From the IMG/VR virus record IMGVR_UViG_3300025648_000072, positions 1 to 27,255 of that record: a stretch of 27,255 bases of DNA, one strand, 5' to 3'. This DNA comes from a virus. The notes under the pieces are model-generated. The model made no database searches. It worked only from the letters and a program-made list of their open reading frames with translations, and had not been told where the DNA came from. Below, in pieces: positions 1 to 8,286 of this stretch. Position 1 is the stretch's first letter. Every line of letters starts with the position of its first letter. Both the position numbers and the translations under genes were made by a program.

Positions 1-906
1 ATTGTATTGAACTTGGGTGTTTGAACCGCCAGCACCACCGATTACAGAAGAGGCTAATACCCATGTCGGAGCAGAACCATTGGACTGCAAAATATAGCCA
101 TTAGTACCAATTGCTAATTTAGATAATGCAGTGCCTGTACTGTAATACGGTAAATCACCAGCAGTAAATGAAGTTAATCCAGTACCGCCATAAGAAGTAG
201 TAAGCGCATTAGTTAAATTTAATGTATTTGCAGTTAATGTAGTGCCATTAAACGTAAGATTAGCAGAATCTTGCAATAGCCCTGCTGTACCAGCGTAGGT
301 AACACGACCAGAAGTCAGACCTGAATCTGTTATGGATGTAGAAGTAACTACACCACTAATTGGACCAGCAAAGCCTGTTGAGGTTAAAGTTGTTCCATTA
401 AATGTAAGGTTAGCAGAGCCAGCTAAAGCGCCAGAACTGTTGTACTGCACTTGAGTATTAGAGCCACCAGCACCTCCAATAATACTCGAGGCATTTACCC
501 ACTGTGGAGCTGTGGCCCCGCTGTTAACCGTTAGTACTTGTCCCGCCGTGCCAATTGCTAAGGCAGCATGTGCACTTGTTCCTTGACCATACCCTATTGA
601 CCCCGTAGCTAAAGTTGTTTGCCCAGTACCACCGTTTGATACCACCAAGGTGCCCGCAACAGTTACCGCACCCGTAGTTGTTGTACTTGGTGTTAATCCT
701 GTTGTACCAAAACTAATTGAGGACACGTTGATATTACCAGCTTTAGAGGCTAGAACTTGAACTGTGCCGGCGTTGTCTTTGTAGTACAACTTACCGTCAG
801 CAATGTTAATGCCAAGCTCACCACTGGTAAGGTTTGCTGCTAACGGGACATTAGTAGCTGTTGCGCTATAATAAATTGAAATTGGTGTGTAGCCGCTTTG
901 TGCCAT
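1..906 (-). CDS. Tail fibre-like repeat protein, C-terminus off the window
   Basis: An open frame runs from ATG at 906 to the left edge (302 codons, no stop). It begins MAQSGYTPISIYYSATATNV and has a strong ribosome site (GGAGGAAC) upstream. The N-terminal stretch SGELGINIADGKLYYKDNAG is the kind of module found at the head of phage tail fibres. The rest is Gly/Thr/Ser/Asn-rich with repeated units: GGAGGSNTQVQYN occurs twice and ANLTFNGTTLT occurs twice. Such beta-rich repeats are typical of trimeric fibres that touch the host surface. It follows the preceding fibre gene with no gap, so the two are probably made together. Role as a fibre is inferred from composition and neighbours; the receptor-binding end is not in view. 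Confidence 0.8.
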   Translation of the reverse strand, partial: MAQSGYTPISIYYSATATNVPLAANLTSGELGINIADGKLYYKDNAGTVQVLASKAGNINVSSISFGTTGLTPSTTTTGAVTVAGTLVVSNGGTGQTTLATGSIGYGQGTSAHAALAIGTAGQVLTVNSGATAPQWVNASSIIGGAGGSNTQVQYNSSGALAGSANLTFNGTTLTSTGFAGPISGVVTSTSITDSGLTSGRVTYAGTAGLLQDSANLTFNGTTLTANTLNLTNALTTSYGGTGLTSFTAGDLPYYSTGTALSKLAIGTNGYILQSNGSAPTWVLASSVIGGAGGSNTQVQYN

Positions 907-3576
907 TTAAAATGTTCCTCCGGATATACCGACGTATTTTGTTGCAGTGATAGTAGTACCTGTTATGGTATTTGCTGTTGTACCACCGATTGCTGGTGGG
1001 CTAGATAAATCTAATGTGCCGCCAAGTGTTAAGCTACCACTTGATGTTACGGTGCCTGTTAAAGTAATGCCGCTAACTGTACCAGTACCAGATACGCTTG
1101 TCACCGTGCCCTGTGGGTTTGATGCTGTTGTAATCGTAGTTACACGGCCATAAGTATCCACCGTTACAACTGGGATTAGTGTGCTTGAGCCCGTTGTGCC
1201 TGCGGTAACGATACCGCTAGTTAAGTTAACTGTTGGTATAGCAGATGTACCTGCCACCGTTAAGGTAGACGATGTGATTGACGTTACAGTACCCTGTGGG
1301 TTCGATGCCGTAGTAACGCTGGTAACCTGACCCTGCGCATTTGTAGTAATAACAGGAATTAATGTAGCAGATCCGTATGTCCCCGCCGTCCCCGTGTTGG
1401 TAATACTAAACTGTGTGCCTGTTAGGCTTAGTCCTGTACCAGCTGTATATGTGCCCGCGCCAGAGAACTGGACCCAAGTAACTGCTGTAACGCCTAATGT
1501 GCCGCCCGGGTCGCTAGTACAGACCCAGCCTGTATCGCCATTAATTGTTCCTTCTTCGACAAACACATAGGCGGAGACTAACTGATTCCAGGTATTGGCG
1601 TCTGTGGTGCGAGCCCAAGCAGCTGGATTAGATAAATAGATGCCGTTGTTTGCAGGTAGTGTTTGGTTCTTAACCAGCACACGACTAAGTGACGTTGTAA
1701 ACCCATCAATCGTCTGCTCACCAGAAAGTGTAATGTTTGCCGTTGTGGCAACTAGTGCCGGTGCCTTGGTGCTTAACCCCTGCGCTATATTATCAACGTA
1801 CTGCTTGGTTGCTAGTTGTAGTGCGCTTGTTGGGTCTTGTGTTACGGCGACGCTTGTTAGTCCACCAAGTGTAAGGCTTGTTGCACCCAACGCGATGCTT
1901 GTTGTTCCAACGGTTAATGTGCTGTTTGTTAACGAGCTGTTACCAATGTTGCTTAGTGTGTTGCTCGCGCCGCTAATTGTCTTGTTGGTTAATGCCTGTG
2001 AGCCTGTTAGGGTAGCCACGGTGCTATCAATAGCAATAGTAACCGCCGCCGAACCATTGAAGCTGGTACCAGATAAACCCGTACCAATTGTCAACGCATT
2101 TGTTGTGTTGGCTGTTACTGTGGTGCTTCCTCCTAAACTAACCAAGTTACCATTTACTGTGATACTTGAGTTAGTTAACTGGGTGTTTCCAATGCCACTA
2201 AGTGTACCACCGAGTGTCAGGCTACCAGTGCTTGTCACTGTGCCCGTGAGTGTGATGCCATTTACTGTGCCTGTACCTGCGACAGATGTCACAGTGCCCT
2301 GAGGATTTGCGGCTGTTGTTACCGCTGTTACTCTGCCATACGTATCCACAGTGACGACAGGTATTAATGTTGCGGAGCCCGTGGTTCCTGCTGTAACAAT
2401 ACCAGACGAAAGGTTAATTGTTGGTATAGTGCCTGTTCCAGCGATTGTTAAAGTGCTGGAGGTAATACTGGTTACATAGGTACCCGCTGGCTGTTTGTTG
2501 TTAAACGTATTCCAGTCGGTGGATGTTAAATATCCGCTCACCGACGTTGTCGCCGCGGCCATACTAATCGCTGGTGTATTGCCCCCACTACTAACTACGG
2601 GGGCCGTGCCTGTGACGCTGGTCACCGTTCCGCCACTTGATGGCGCTGTATTAGTTACTGTAAAGTTAGGGTAAGTACCCGTAACACTAATGCCTGTGCC
2701 GTTGGTAAATGCTACTGTCTGGTCCGGGGCCGTATTGGTAATGGTCAACGTACCGCTAGAAGTGATTGGACTTCCCGATACGCTAATTCCTGTCCCCGCA
2801 GTGGCGGCCACAGAGGTCACTGTCCCTACACTAATCGAGCCTCCAAGGCTCGTAGCCGTACCGTTGATAGTGATCGCTGAGTTAGCTAACTGTGCGTTTG
2901 TGACGGTGCCACTTAAATCCGTTGTTGGTACCGTTGAACTGGCCGTCATGGCCGACGTGCCATTGCCTTTTACGTAGCCCGTCAGAGTTACCACACCAGT
3001 ACCACCATTAGAAGCATTTAACGTACCACCGAGCACCACAGCGCCAGAGGTTGGTGTGTTTGGTGTAAAGCCCGTCGTGCCGCCACTAAATGTTCCGGTT
3101 GCACCAGGGGCACCCGCTGGTATTCCAAAGTTAAACGTTGCTGCAGAACTACTACCTGAATTTGTTACCGTTGGGGTTGCGCCGTAAGGTAATGTTGTTG
3201 CTGTGCCCGCCGCAATAGTCGCTGCAGTGCCTGTGGCGCCTGTGGGTCCAACTGGGCCCTGAGGTCCGACTACATTACCACAGTCAACAGTGCCACCAGT
3301 GGTGAGTGTCAGTATTAAATGACCTGAGCCATTGATTGTTGCTGAGATATATCCTGGTATTGGGCCAGTCTTTGATGTAGTACCATCACTGTAATAAAAC
3401 ACCAAATAGTTCTGTGCGTCTAGTACGACGTTGGTGATCAACTTGCCGGGGGATACCGCGTTGGCAATCAGGCTAACCTGTACCTGCTTGGTGACGCCCC
3501 TCTGAACCACGACCGTCTGCTCATCCCCTGTTAGGGAGATAGCGACGGGTAGTTGTGTGATACTTTGGTCCGCCAT
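907..3576 (-). CDS. Long repeat-rich tail fibre with collagen-like segment
   Basis: This 889-aa protein is dominated by Thr, Gly, Ser, Val and Asn. Residues 104-117 (GPQGPVGPTGATGT) are collagen-like Gly-X-Y triplets. Residues 368-460 and 764-856 are a near-identical duplicated module containing LIPVVTVDTYGRV and ITLTGTVTS. Residues 581-708, beginning DPTSALQLATKQYVDN and including RVLVKNQTLPANNGIYL and ending WVQFSGAG, match a module widespread in phage tail fibres. The role is probably host adhesion as part of a fibre trimer, inferred from family style. Its ATG overlaps the TAA of the upstream GIY-YIG gene (TAATG) and no clear ribosome site precedes it, so translation is probably coupled. 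A second fibre gene follows immediately. Confidence 0.85.
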   Translation of the reverse strand: MADQSITQLPVAISLTGDEQTVVVQRGVTKQVQVSLIANAVSPGKLITNVVLDAQNYLVFYYSDGTTSKTGPIPGYISATINGSGHLILTLTTGGTVDCGNVVGPQGPVGPTGATGTAATIAAGTATTLPYGATPTVTNSGSSSAATFNFGIPAGAPGATGTFSGGTTGFTPNTPTSGAVVLGGTLNASNGGTGVVTLTGYVKGNGTSAMTASSTVPTTDLSGTVTNAQLANSAITINGTATSLGGSISVGTVTSVAATAGTGISVSGSPITSSGTLTITNTAPDQTVAFTNGTGISVTGTYPNFTVTNTAPSSGGTVTSVTGTAPVVSSGGNTPAISMAAATTSVSGYLTSTDWNTFNNKQPAGTYVTSITSSTLTIAGTGTIPTINLSSGIVTAGTTGSATLIPVVTVDTYGRVTAVTTAANPQGTVTSVAGTGTVNGITLTGTVTSTGSLTLGGTLSGIGNTQLTNSSITVNGNLVSLGGSTTVTANTTNALTIGTGLSGTSFNGSAAVTIAIDSTVATLTGSQALTNKTISGASNTLSNIGNSSLTNSTLTVGTTSIALGATSLTLGGLTSVAVTQDPTSALQLATKQYVDNIAQGLSTKAPALVATTANITLSGEQTIDGFTTSLSRVLVKNQTLPANNGIYLSNPAAWARTTDANTWNQLVSAYVFVEEGTINGDTGWVCTSDPGGTLGVTAVTWVQFSGAGTYTAGTGLSLTGTQFSITNTGTAGTYGSATLIPVITTNAQGQVTSVTTASNPQGTVTSITSSTLTVAGTSAIPTVNLTSGIVTAGTTGSSTLIPVVTVDTYGRVTTITTASNPQGTVTSVSGTGTVSGITLTGTVTSSGSLTLGGTLDLSSPPAIGGTTANTITGTTITATKYVGISGGTF

Positions 3577-4079
3577 TACGCTATTGATCTTTCAAAAGTA
3601 TAGCCTTTGTGTGTTTTTCTTTTTCCAGAAACGCATCTGTAAACGTGACTGTTATCAAAACCAAAAGCCTCTAGTTCTTTATTTCCGACAAACAATTTTT
3701 GTTCCCCGGTTTTTATATTTTTTGCAATAATATTGCCTTTAAAATGTGGATTATTGCTCCCCCATTTTGTTGCTCTAATTTTGTCCTTGGCAGCTTTAGA
3801 CATTTTATATCCAACTAACCCTTCTCCGCCGGAGGTAATATTGGTAAGATTATTGAACTTTTTAAAATGGGCTATTAACAAAATTTCTTCTGCAAGCGCT
3901 TTTTCATTGGTTAAATTATCTGCCAGTATTACAATATTGTAACCGTGCTTATTTACAACATTTTTCCAATATTTGTTTCTTAATCTAGTTTCTTTAGATC
4001 TTCTTTTTAACCCTTTTCCAATATAAAATATTGTTCCATCGGGCTTTGTATGGGCATAAACACAAAATTTATTTATCAT
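3576..4079 (-). CDS. GIY-YIG homing endonuclease (free-standing)
   Basis: This 167-aa protein shows the GIY-YIG fold: VYAHTKPDG (GIY position) and FYIGKG near residues 7-24, then KRRSKETR carrying the likely catalytic Arg, the Glu pair in LAEEILLI, and NITSGGEG near residue 83. After it come a NUMOD3-like stretch (MSKAAKDKIRATKWGSNNP) and a C-terminal NUMOD1-like DNA-binding segment ending GYTFERSIA. Such enzymes cut DNA at unoccupied sites and spread by repair. The gene is visibly more A/T-rich than the structural genes around it. It is joined to both neighbours by overlaps (ATGA upstream, TAATG downstream) and has no Shine-Dalgarno of its own. It is a late insertion into the structural operon (inference). 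Confidence 0.85.
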   Translation of the reverse strand: MINKFCVYAHTKPDGTIFYIGKGLKRRSKETRLRNKYWKNVVNKHGYNIVILADNLTNEKALAEEILLIAHFKKFNNLTNITSGGEGLVGYKMSKAAKDKIRATKWGSNNPHFKGNIIAKNIKTGEQKLFVGNKELEAFGFDNSHVYRCVSGKRKTHKGYTFERSIA

Positions 4080-4699
4080 GTCGTGTAGGTAAACGCCCCG
4101 TACGCTGTGCTGTTACCGAACGGAGAAAATACCTCGACGTTGACGATACCAGTGACGGCATAGGCTGGCGTTACTGCGGTGATAGTGGTGGAGTCAACCA
4201 GACTAAATGTTGCTACTGTGCCACCAAAGCGGACAGTCGCGACATCGGTAAAGTTACTACCATAGATTGTTACATGTGTGCCGCCGGACTTAGTCCCGGT
4301 CGCTGGTGATACTGATCCAACCTTTGGTGCCAGGGTCATTGGTGACGGCACCACGTTGCTCATGGTGTTTAAATCACCCTGAGTATTTGCAGATGGTACG
4401 CCCTCAATAAATAAAGCGTTTTGGTTAGTGAACCCGTTCTCGGTCATAATCTGATTACCACCGATTGGGCCTGTAGCAACGGATACATCAGGACGTGGAA
4501 AGCGTAGTGCAATGTTTTCAGTCTGACGGGCTGGTAGGCGCCATGGATCAAAGTTATCTAAATCTTCCTTGCATACCCGCATCCCAGGGAAGTTGGGATC
4601 GGGCATCAGGTCTACATAGGCGAACTTTCTGCTGCACCGATCACACAGTGCAACAGAAAGTACCGAGTTTCCTCTTGTATCCAAATATACAGGAGGCAT
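4076..4699 (-). CDS. Structural protein with Cys motif and IPT/TIG domain
   Basis: This 207-aa protein has two parts. Residues about 15-55 (ALCDRCSRKF, then PGMRVCKEDLDNFDPWR) form a short Cys-containing motif, CxxC plus one later Cys, of a type seen in many small phage proteins; the usual fourth Cys is an Asp-like position here, so metal binding is uncertain. Residues about 125-207 (VGSVSPATGTKSGGTHVTIYGSNF to the end) are a clear IPT/TIG immunoglobulin-like fold, common in virion surface and tail proteins. The ATG has a GGAGAA ribosome site lying in the end of the upstream GIY-YIG gene. Lying between tail fibre and other structural genes, it is probably a virion component, exact place unknown. 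Confidence 0.7.
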   Translation of the reverse strand: MPPVYLDTRGNSVLSVALCDRCSRKFAYVDLMPDPNFPGMRVCKEDLDNFDPWRLPARQTENIALRFPRPDVSVATGPIGGNQIMTENGFTNQNALFIEGVPSANTQGDLNTMSNVVPSPMTLAPKVGSVSPATGTKSGGTHVTIYGSNFTDVATVRFGGTVATFSLVDSTTITAVTPAYAVTGIVNVEVFSPFGNSTAYGAFTYTT

Positions 4700-5262
4700 T
4701 ATAGTTCTCCGTTTTTATAGCGTTTTTTAAACGTTCTAATATGTATGCCAAAATGCTCAGCTGCTAATTTTTGTGAAATAAATTCTATTCCGTTTACAAA
4801 AACTTTTTTGCCAGGTTTTAGTTTACCAAATTTACTTAAAGCTATTTTATTTTTAGTGTCTTCAGAATGTTGCCAACCATACCCCCTTGTTGCAATTCCT
4901 TTTTTAGTTGCTGCTGTTTTGGCTGCAACAATTGGGTTTCGCATTGGGTTTTCATTGCCAAATTTAACATTTGGCATACCACCACCGGGGGCAATGTTCC
5001 AACCAATTTCTTTTGTGTTTCTTAGTTTTGATTCTATTTCTAAACAATATTCTTTATTGCCTATTAAAATAATATCTTTCACTAAATTATTCCAACCGTA
5101 TTTTTTAACAGCATTTGTTAAAATTGGGTTTATGTGTGTGTTTTGATTAGTTTGTGATTTGTGTTTAGAAAATCTTTTTTCAGTATTATTGGATACACCG
5201 ATATAACCTTGAGTAAACAAGTTATTATGATCTTTATGGTGTATCCAGTATACTTGATACAT
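4699..5262 (-). CDS. GIY-YIG homing endonuclease (second copy)
   Basis: This 187-aa protein begins MYQVYWIHHKDHN and has TQGYIGVSNNTEKRF, the GIY and YIG strands plus the following Arg. ESKLR and WNIAPGGG supply the conserved Glu and Asn regions. A NUMOD3-like stretch (HSEDTKNKIALSKFGKLKPG) and a C-terminal helix-turn-helix-like NUMOD1 segment (ISQKLAAEHFGIHIRTFKKR) follow for DNA binding. It is not a recent duplicate of the other GIY-YIG gene, as the two sequences differ throughout. It is strongly A/T-rich compared with neighbours. Its stop overlaps the ATG of the IPT/TIG gene (TAATG). The upstream ribosome site is weak (AAGGC). It probably acts as a mobile endonuclease targeting an allele of this region. 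Confidence 0.85.
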   Translation of the reverse strand: MYQVYWIHHKDHNNLFTQGYIGVSNNTEKRFSKHKSQTNQNTHINPILTNAVKKYGWNNLVKDIILIGNKEYCLEIESKLRNTKEIGWNIAPGGGMPNVKFGNENPMRNPIVAAKTAATKKGIATRGYGWQHSEDTKNKIALSKFGKLKPGKKVFVNGIEFISQKLAAEHFGIHIRTFKKRYKNGEL

Positions 5263-5270
5263 CTAGTGCC

Positions 5271-6056
5271 TTAAGCCGACTGGCTATCGTTCTTGATTAA
5301 CTTACCAGCTACAATAATACCTACTGCAACAGAACCTGTGCTAGTTGATAGCTGCCATTGAATGTCAGTTTTTTCAGCGTAAGCAAATGGATCCGTTGGT
5401 CTAGTAATTGTATAAATAGCAACAAATGGTTGTTGTAGTGCTACAATTTTAACACCGTTAGTGTTGTTAATTGTTTGTACTTTGTAAGTTAAAATTGTTG
5501 CGCTAGTGTAGCTGTTTGATGAATTAACTTCAACTTGATCTAAGTAAAAAGTATAACCCGCTGGAACAGTGTACACGGTGCTTTGTGATTTACCAATACC
5601 GATATTAATCTGTGCAACAGTATTGCTAGATTGTTTAGCGGTGATAGTGCCGACGTTAGTATTTTGGCTTGTGCCTGCGGATGTTAGTACCATGCTATTA
5701 ATACGTAAATAGCTATTAACAGTTGTTACACCAGTGGTACCATTTAGGGCAATAACTTCAGATATAGGTGCAAAGTTTGCATCTAAACCAGAGATTAAAA
5801 CCTTTGCAAGCGTGTCATCAGAGGCTGAGGTACTCACTACAGTCATTTGACCTGCAACTGTCGGGTATACATAAGCAGCAGCATTTTCCCAAACAGCAAT
5901 AGGTGTAGTTGTTACAGCAGCTTGATAACCAAAAATACTTAGGATTTGGTGGCCCATGATTTGATTGCGTGAAACTTGCAAGTCAAACGGCTCGTAAGCG
6001 CCTTGGACGGTTACGGAATGGGGTGGGGATGTATACGGATTGTAGGCGTTAGCCAT
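5271..6056 (-). CDS. Virion structural protein, unknown role
   Basis: This 261-aa protein (start MANAYNPYTSPPHSVTVQ) is rich in Thr, Ser, Val and Asn and reads as beta-strand-rich, with no transmembrane segment or enzyme motif that I recognise. A good ribosome site (TAGGAGAAAC) precedes the ATG, and a GC-rich hairpin separates it from the upstream gene. Its place between capsid and tail fibre genes suggests a head, neck or tail protein. Phrases such as VYTVPAGYTFYLDQVEV recall virion proteins that adopt jelly-roll folds, but this is inference. No specific family can be named. Confidence 0.65.
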   Translation of the reverse strand: MANAYNPYTSPPHSVTVQGAYEPFDLQVSRNQIMGHQILSIFGYQAAVTTTPIAVWENAAAYVYPTVAGQMTVVSTSASDDTLAKVLISGLDANFAPISEVIALNGTTGVTTVNSYLRINSMVLTSAGTSQNTNVGTITAKQSSNTVAQINIGIGKSQSTVYTVPAGYTFYLDQVEVNSSNSYTSATILTYKVQTINNTNGVKIVALQQPFVAIYTITRPTDPFAYAEKTDIQWQLSTSTGSVAVGIIVAGKLIKNDSQSA

Positions 6057-6080
6057 AGGTTTCTCCTAAAAGTTAAAGGA

Positions 6081-6096
6081 GGCGGGTTGCCCCGCC
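6081..6096 (-). terminator. GC-rich hairpin after the 190-aa structural gene
   Basis: A perfect 6-bp stem GGCGGG/CCCGCC with a four-base loop reads GCAA on the transcribed minus strand, a stable GNRA-type loop. It is followed by a broken T-run (TCCTTTAACTTTT). It sits 8 bases after the stop of the upstream gene and ahead of the next ribosome site. The weak U-tract suggests an attenuator or RNA-processing and stability hairpin rather than a full terminator. Confidence 0.5.
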
Positions 6097-6103
6097 GTCA
6101 ATA

Positions 6104-6676
6104 TTAGCTGTTAGAAAGACCAGAACCATAGGCAGCAATAGAACCATCATAGTTACGTGCTGTGTAGTCAACAGAGATTGTACCGCCCAAAGAGCCGCTT
6201 GACAATGTTGTTACAGAAGCCGCAGAGAAAGTCAATGTAGCGTCCAGTGTACCAATGTTTTCGATGATAGCCGCAGTTGCTGCAGTAGCTGTGAACGCAC
6301 CAGCGATACGGCCACCAGCTGCTGTTGGGGTTACTGTACCAATAGCGGTAGTGGTAACAGCGCCAGTTGTTGGGTTAGTTTGGCTGATAGATACAGTGAT
6401 AACGCCGCCTACGAGGCCACCAGCTGCTACGTCTTGATACAGTGTAAAACCTTCAATAATAGCGCCAGCTGGCAATACGAATGGGGTTACAGTTGTAGAA
6501 CCGAGGTCGGCTGTTGTTAAGGTAGTAGCTGTACCGGTTGTAGTGGTGATTGGGTTTGTGATGTAAGACTGTTGGCTAATACGGGCTGCGCCAGTGTTGT
6601 CTGGAAAAATAGTACCATCGTTTGTAGGGTTGTTACGCTTAAAAACGCGTAGGGGGGATGTAAATGTGCTTGACAT
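6104..6676 (-). CDS. Ala/Thr-rich virion structural protein
   Basis: This 190-aa protein (start MSSTFTSPLRVFKRNNP) is almost wholly small and beta-prone residues, with long Thr/Ala/Gly runs (ITTTTGTATTLTTADLG) and an ending ISVDYTARNYDGSIAAYG. No enzyme motif is visible. A ribosome site (AAGGAAA) is present. It has its own leader of about 96 nt starting at a copy of the TTTGCATTAATAT element and is followed by a hairpin, so it may be made as a separate, abundant transcript. That pattern suits a decoration, head or tail-tube-like protein, but homology is not recognisable by eye. Confidence 0.65.
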   Translation of the reverse strand: MSSTFTSPLRVFKRNNPTNDGTIFPDNTGAARISQQSYITNPITTTTGTATTLTTADLGSTTVTPFVLPAGAIIEGFTLYQDVAAGGLVGGVITVSISQTNPTTGAVTTTAIGTVTPTAAGGRIAGAFTATAATAAIIENIGTLDATLTFSAASVTTLSSGSLGGTISVDYTARNYDGSIAAYGSGLSNS

Positions 6677-6772
6677 TTGGGTGTTTCCTTATCTTAGTGG
6701 GTATCCCAAGCTGTCTCTAAGTCGTCTCACCGGGAAGTGTCGGCGGTCAGAATGGGATTAATCTTCCTATAC

Positions 6773-6785
6773 ATATTAATGCAAA
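6773..6785 (-). promoter_or_regulatory. Repeated TTTGCATTAATAT element, copy 1
   Basis: An exact copy of the 13-nt element on the minus strand, just after a short GGG/CCC hairpin behind the HNH gene. The downstream sequence is GTATAGGAAG. It precedes the 190-aa structural gene by a leader of about 96 nt that contains its own ribosome site. Interpreted as a phage promoter from its repetition and position; no -35 box is visible. Confidence 0.55.
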
Positions 6786-6803
6786 ATAAAGGGATATTCC
6801 GCC

Positions 6804-7274
6804 CTAAACTACGAACTTATTCGATTTTTTGGAGTTGTCTGAGCCAGGGATGACTCTGAGATTGGAAAAGACATGAAGACCTGATACTTTTTTACCCTGC
6901 AGTGGGATAATGTGGTCTACGTGGTATGGCTCGCCAGATGCTTGAGATAGCATATTGGCTAGTTGATACTTGGCTATAATAAGATGTGCGTGGGGGCCCC
7001 AAGTTGGAACTCTTTGCAATAACGCTGCCTGGCGTTTACGTGTACGAGCTAAATGCATTTCTGGGTGCTTTTTGTTGTGAGCATTTGCTCTAGCAATTGA
7101 TGCTGATTTTATATGAGGTTGAGAACCCCATTTTATTTTATCTAATCGTTTGCATTCAACACAGGTTCTATTACTTAATAATTTTTCAGTAATATGGCCA
7201 TGTTTACATGGCTTACCAGTAAAATACCGGGTTAGCTTTTGTTCAATGGCTTGTTGTCTGGAAACTATTTTCAT
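6804..7274 (-). CDS. HNH homing endonuclease with N-terminal Cys/His finger
   Basis: This 156-aa protein has an N-terminal metal-finger-like region (PCKHGHITEK, then RTCVECKRL, residues 22-43). Its C-terminal HNH nuclease motif is YHVDHIIPLQGK (His118, Asp120, His121), then HVFSNLRVIPGSDNSKKSNK with the conserved Asn residues. It sits alone between the capsid gene and a structural gene. It is bounded by copies of the TTTGCATTAATAT element on both sides. Its ATG lies 4 nt after one copy with no Shine-Dalgarno, so it is predicted to be translated from a leaderless mRNA. The role is probably a mobile intergenic endonuclease. Assignment to HNH is firm; the target is unknown. Confidence 0.85.
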   Translation of the reverse strand: MKIVSRQQAIEQKLTRYFTGKPCKHGHITEKLLSNRTCVECKRLDKIKWGSQPHIKSASIARANAHNKKHPEMHLARTRKRQAALLQRVPTWGPHAHLIIAKYQLANMLSQASGEPYHVDHIIPLQGKKVSGLHVFSNLRVIPGSDNSKKSNKFVV

Positions 7275-7278
7275 ACAT

Positions 7279-7291
7279 ATATTAATGCAAA
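7279..7291 (-). promoter_or_regulatory. Repeated TTTGCATTAATAT element, copy 2
   Basis: An exact copy on the minus strand. Its leading T residues are shared with the U-tract of the terminator behind the capsid gene, so the terminator and the new start signal are physically fused. The ATG of the HNH gene begins 4 nt downstream and no ribosome site intervenes. Confidence 0.6.
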
Positions 7292-7319
7292 AAACCCAGC
7301 TTTTTGGGCCGGGTTTTTT
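7289..7319 (-). terminator. Rho-independent terminator after the major capsid gene
   Basis: A 9-bp inverted repeat, AAAAAACCC and GGGTTTTTT, encloses a partly paired GGC/GC inner segment. On the minus strand it ends in a T-run leading straight into GCATTAATAT. It lies about 30 nt after the capsid stop codon. The A-tract on the other side could make it work in both directions. Confidence 0.8.
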
Positions 7320-7348
7320 GCTTTTTTACAACTTTATTTTAAAGCTGA

Positions 7349-8266
7349 TTACAGACCTGCTGTACCGAAGATGTTACGTGCATCGTGCCATCCAGTCGCG
7401 TAACGCTCGGTTGCTTTGTAACGCATGGAGTCAGTTTCAAAGTCTCCTTCCATAGATTTCTCTAGGTTACGGCGATTAACAAGCATGAGACCATTTTCAG
7501 CGTCGGTCTGAACCCACCAGGCTTTGCTAGAGGACAGACGTGTAACCACGTGTGTACCTTTAGGCAACATGCCTGTTGATTTGATAGGGTTCAAATCGTT
7601 GTCAGCTGTACCAGAACGGAGTACAGATTTGAGGATAACCTCAGCCTGGAACTCGAGTGCTGGTGGAACAACTAATTGTTCAGCCTTGAGACGAATACGC
7701 TTACCATTGTTGTCAATAGCGCCGCGGATTTGAATCAACATCTGTTCAACAGAAGTTTGTGACAATGAAGCTGCTGTGGATAACTGGTTTGAGTATGTCA
7801 AACCGTTAGCTACAGGGTGAGCTGTATTGATCAATGTAACGCCATCGCCACCAACGTAGCCAGTTGTGAACGCGAAGTTCAACAAGTTAGCACAAAGGGT
7901 TTCTTTGGTTTCAATCATAGACTGAGCCAAGTGTTTAGCGAAGGTGCTACCGATACGGATGTGATCGCCGTCTTCCATCAATACTTTGGTCAAGGCATAA
8001 GCCAAGCCATAGATTTGGTAGATGAAACGGGTGATGTACAATGTACCACCTTGGTCATAGCTGACAGGAGTACCGTCAGGCATGGCAGGTGCAGCATTCA
8101 TACCGAAGAGCATTACTTCTTCGTGATAGTTACGTGGAATACCTTGGATCTGTTCTACAAATCCTTTCCACTCGTCGGCGCGTTGTTCATACACACCATC
8201 AAAGACTTCGTTGATAATCGGTTCGACTACCGCACGAAAGTCGGTACTACGCATTGGGGTTGCCAT
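7349..8266 (-). CDS. Major capsid protein
   Basis: This 305-aa protein (start MATPMRSTDFRAVVEPI) looks like an HK97-fold major head protein of the Mu gpT-like or podovirus type. Supporting features are FDGVYEQRADEWKGFVE at the N-terminus, INTAHPVANGLTYSNQL mid-protein, LVVPPALEFQAEVIL, and the ending RYATGWHDARNIFG, all of which recur in capsid proteins of this group. Length is typical. It has an AAAGGAAA ribosome site, is preceded by scaffold and structural genes, and is followed by a strong terminator, as expected for the most abundant late product. It assembles the procapsid shell with the scaffold and portal encoded upstream. No protease gene is visible nearby. Confidence 0.8.
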   Translation of the reverse strand: MATPMRSTDFRAVVEPIINEVFDGVYEQRADEWKGFVEQIQGIPRNYHEEVMLFGMNAAPAMPDGTPVSYDQGGTLYITRFIYQIYGLAYALTKVLMEDGDHIRIGSTFAKHLAQSMIETKETLCANLLNFAFTTGYVGGDGVTLINTAHPVANGLTYSNQLSTAASLSQTSVEQMLIQIRGAIDNNGKRIRLKAEQLVVPPALEFQAEVILKSVLRSGTADNDLNPIKSTGMLPKGTHVVTRLSSSKAWWVQTDAENGLMLVNRRNLEKSMEGDFETDSMRYKATERYATGWHDARNIFGTAGL

Positions 8267-8286
8267 TTGCTATTTCCTTTCGTTAA

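Noticed and set aside
947-2977. Open frames on the plus strand opposite the tail fibre gene (947-1153, 1640-2302, 2690-2977)
   Set aside because: They are antisense to a repetitive Thr/Gly/Val-rich gene, have Val/Pro-rich products with no ribosome sites, and reflect codon bias of the real gene.
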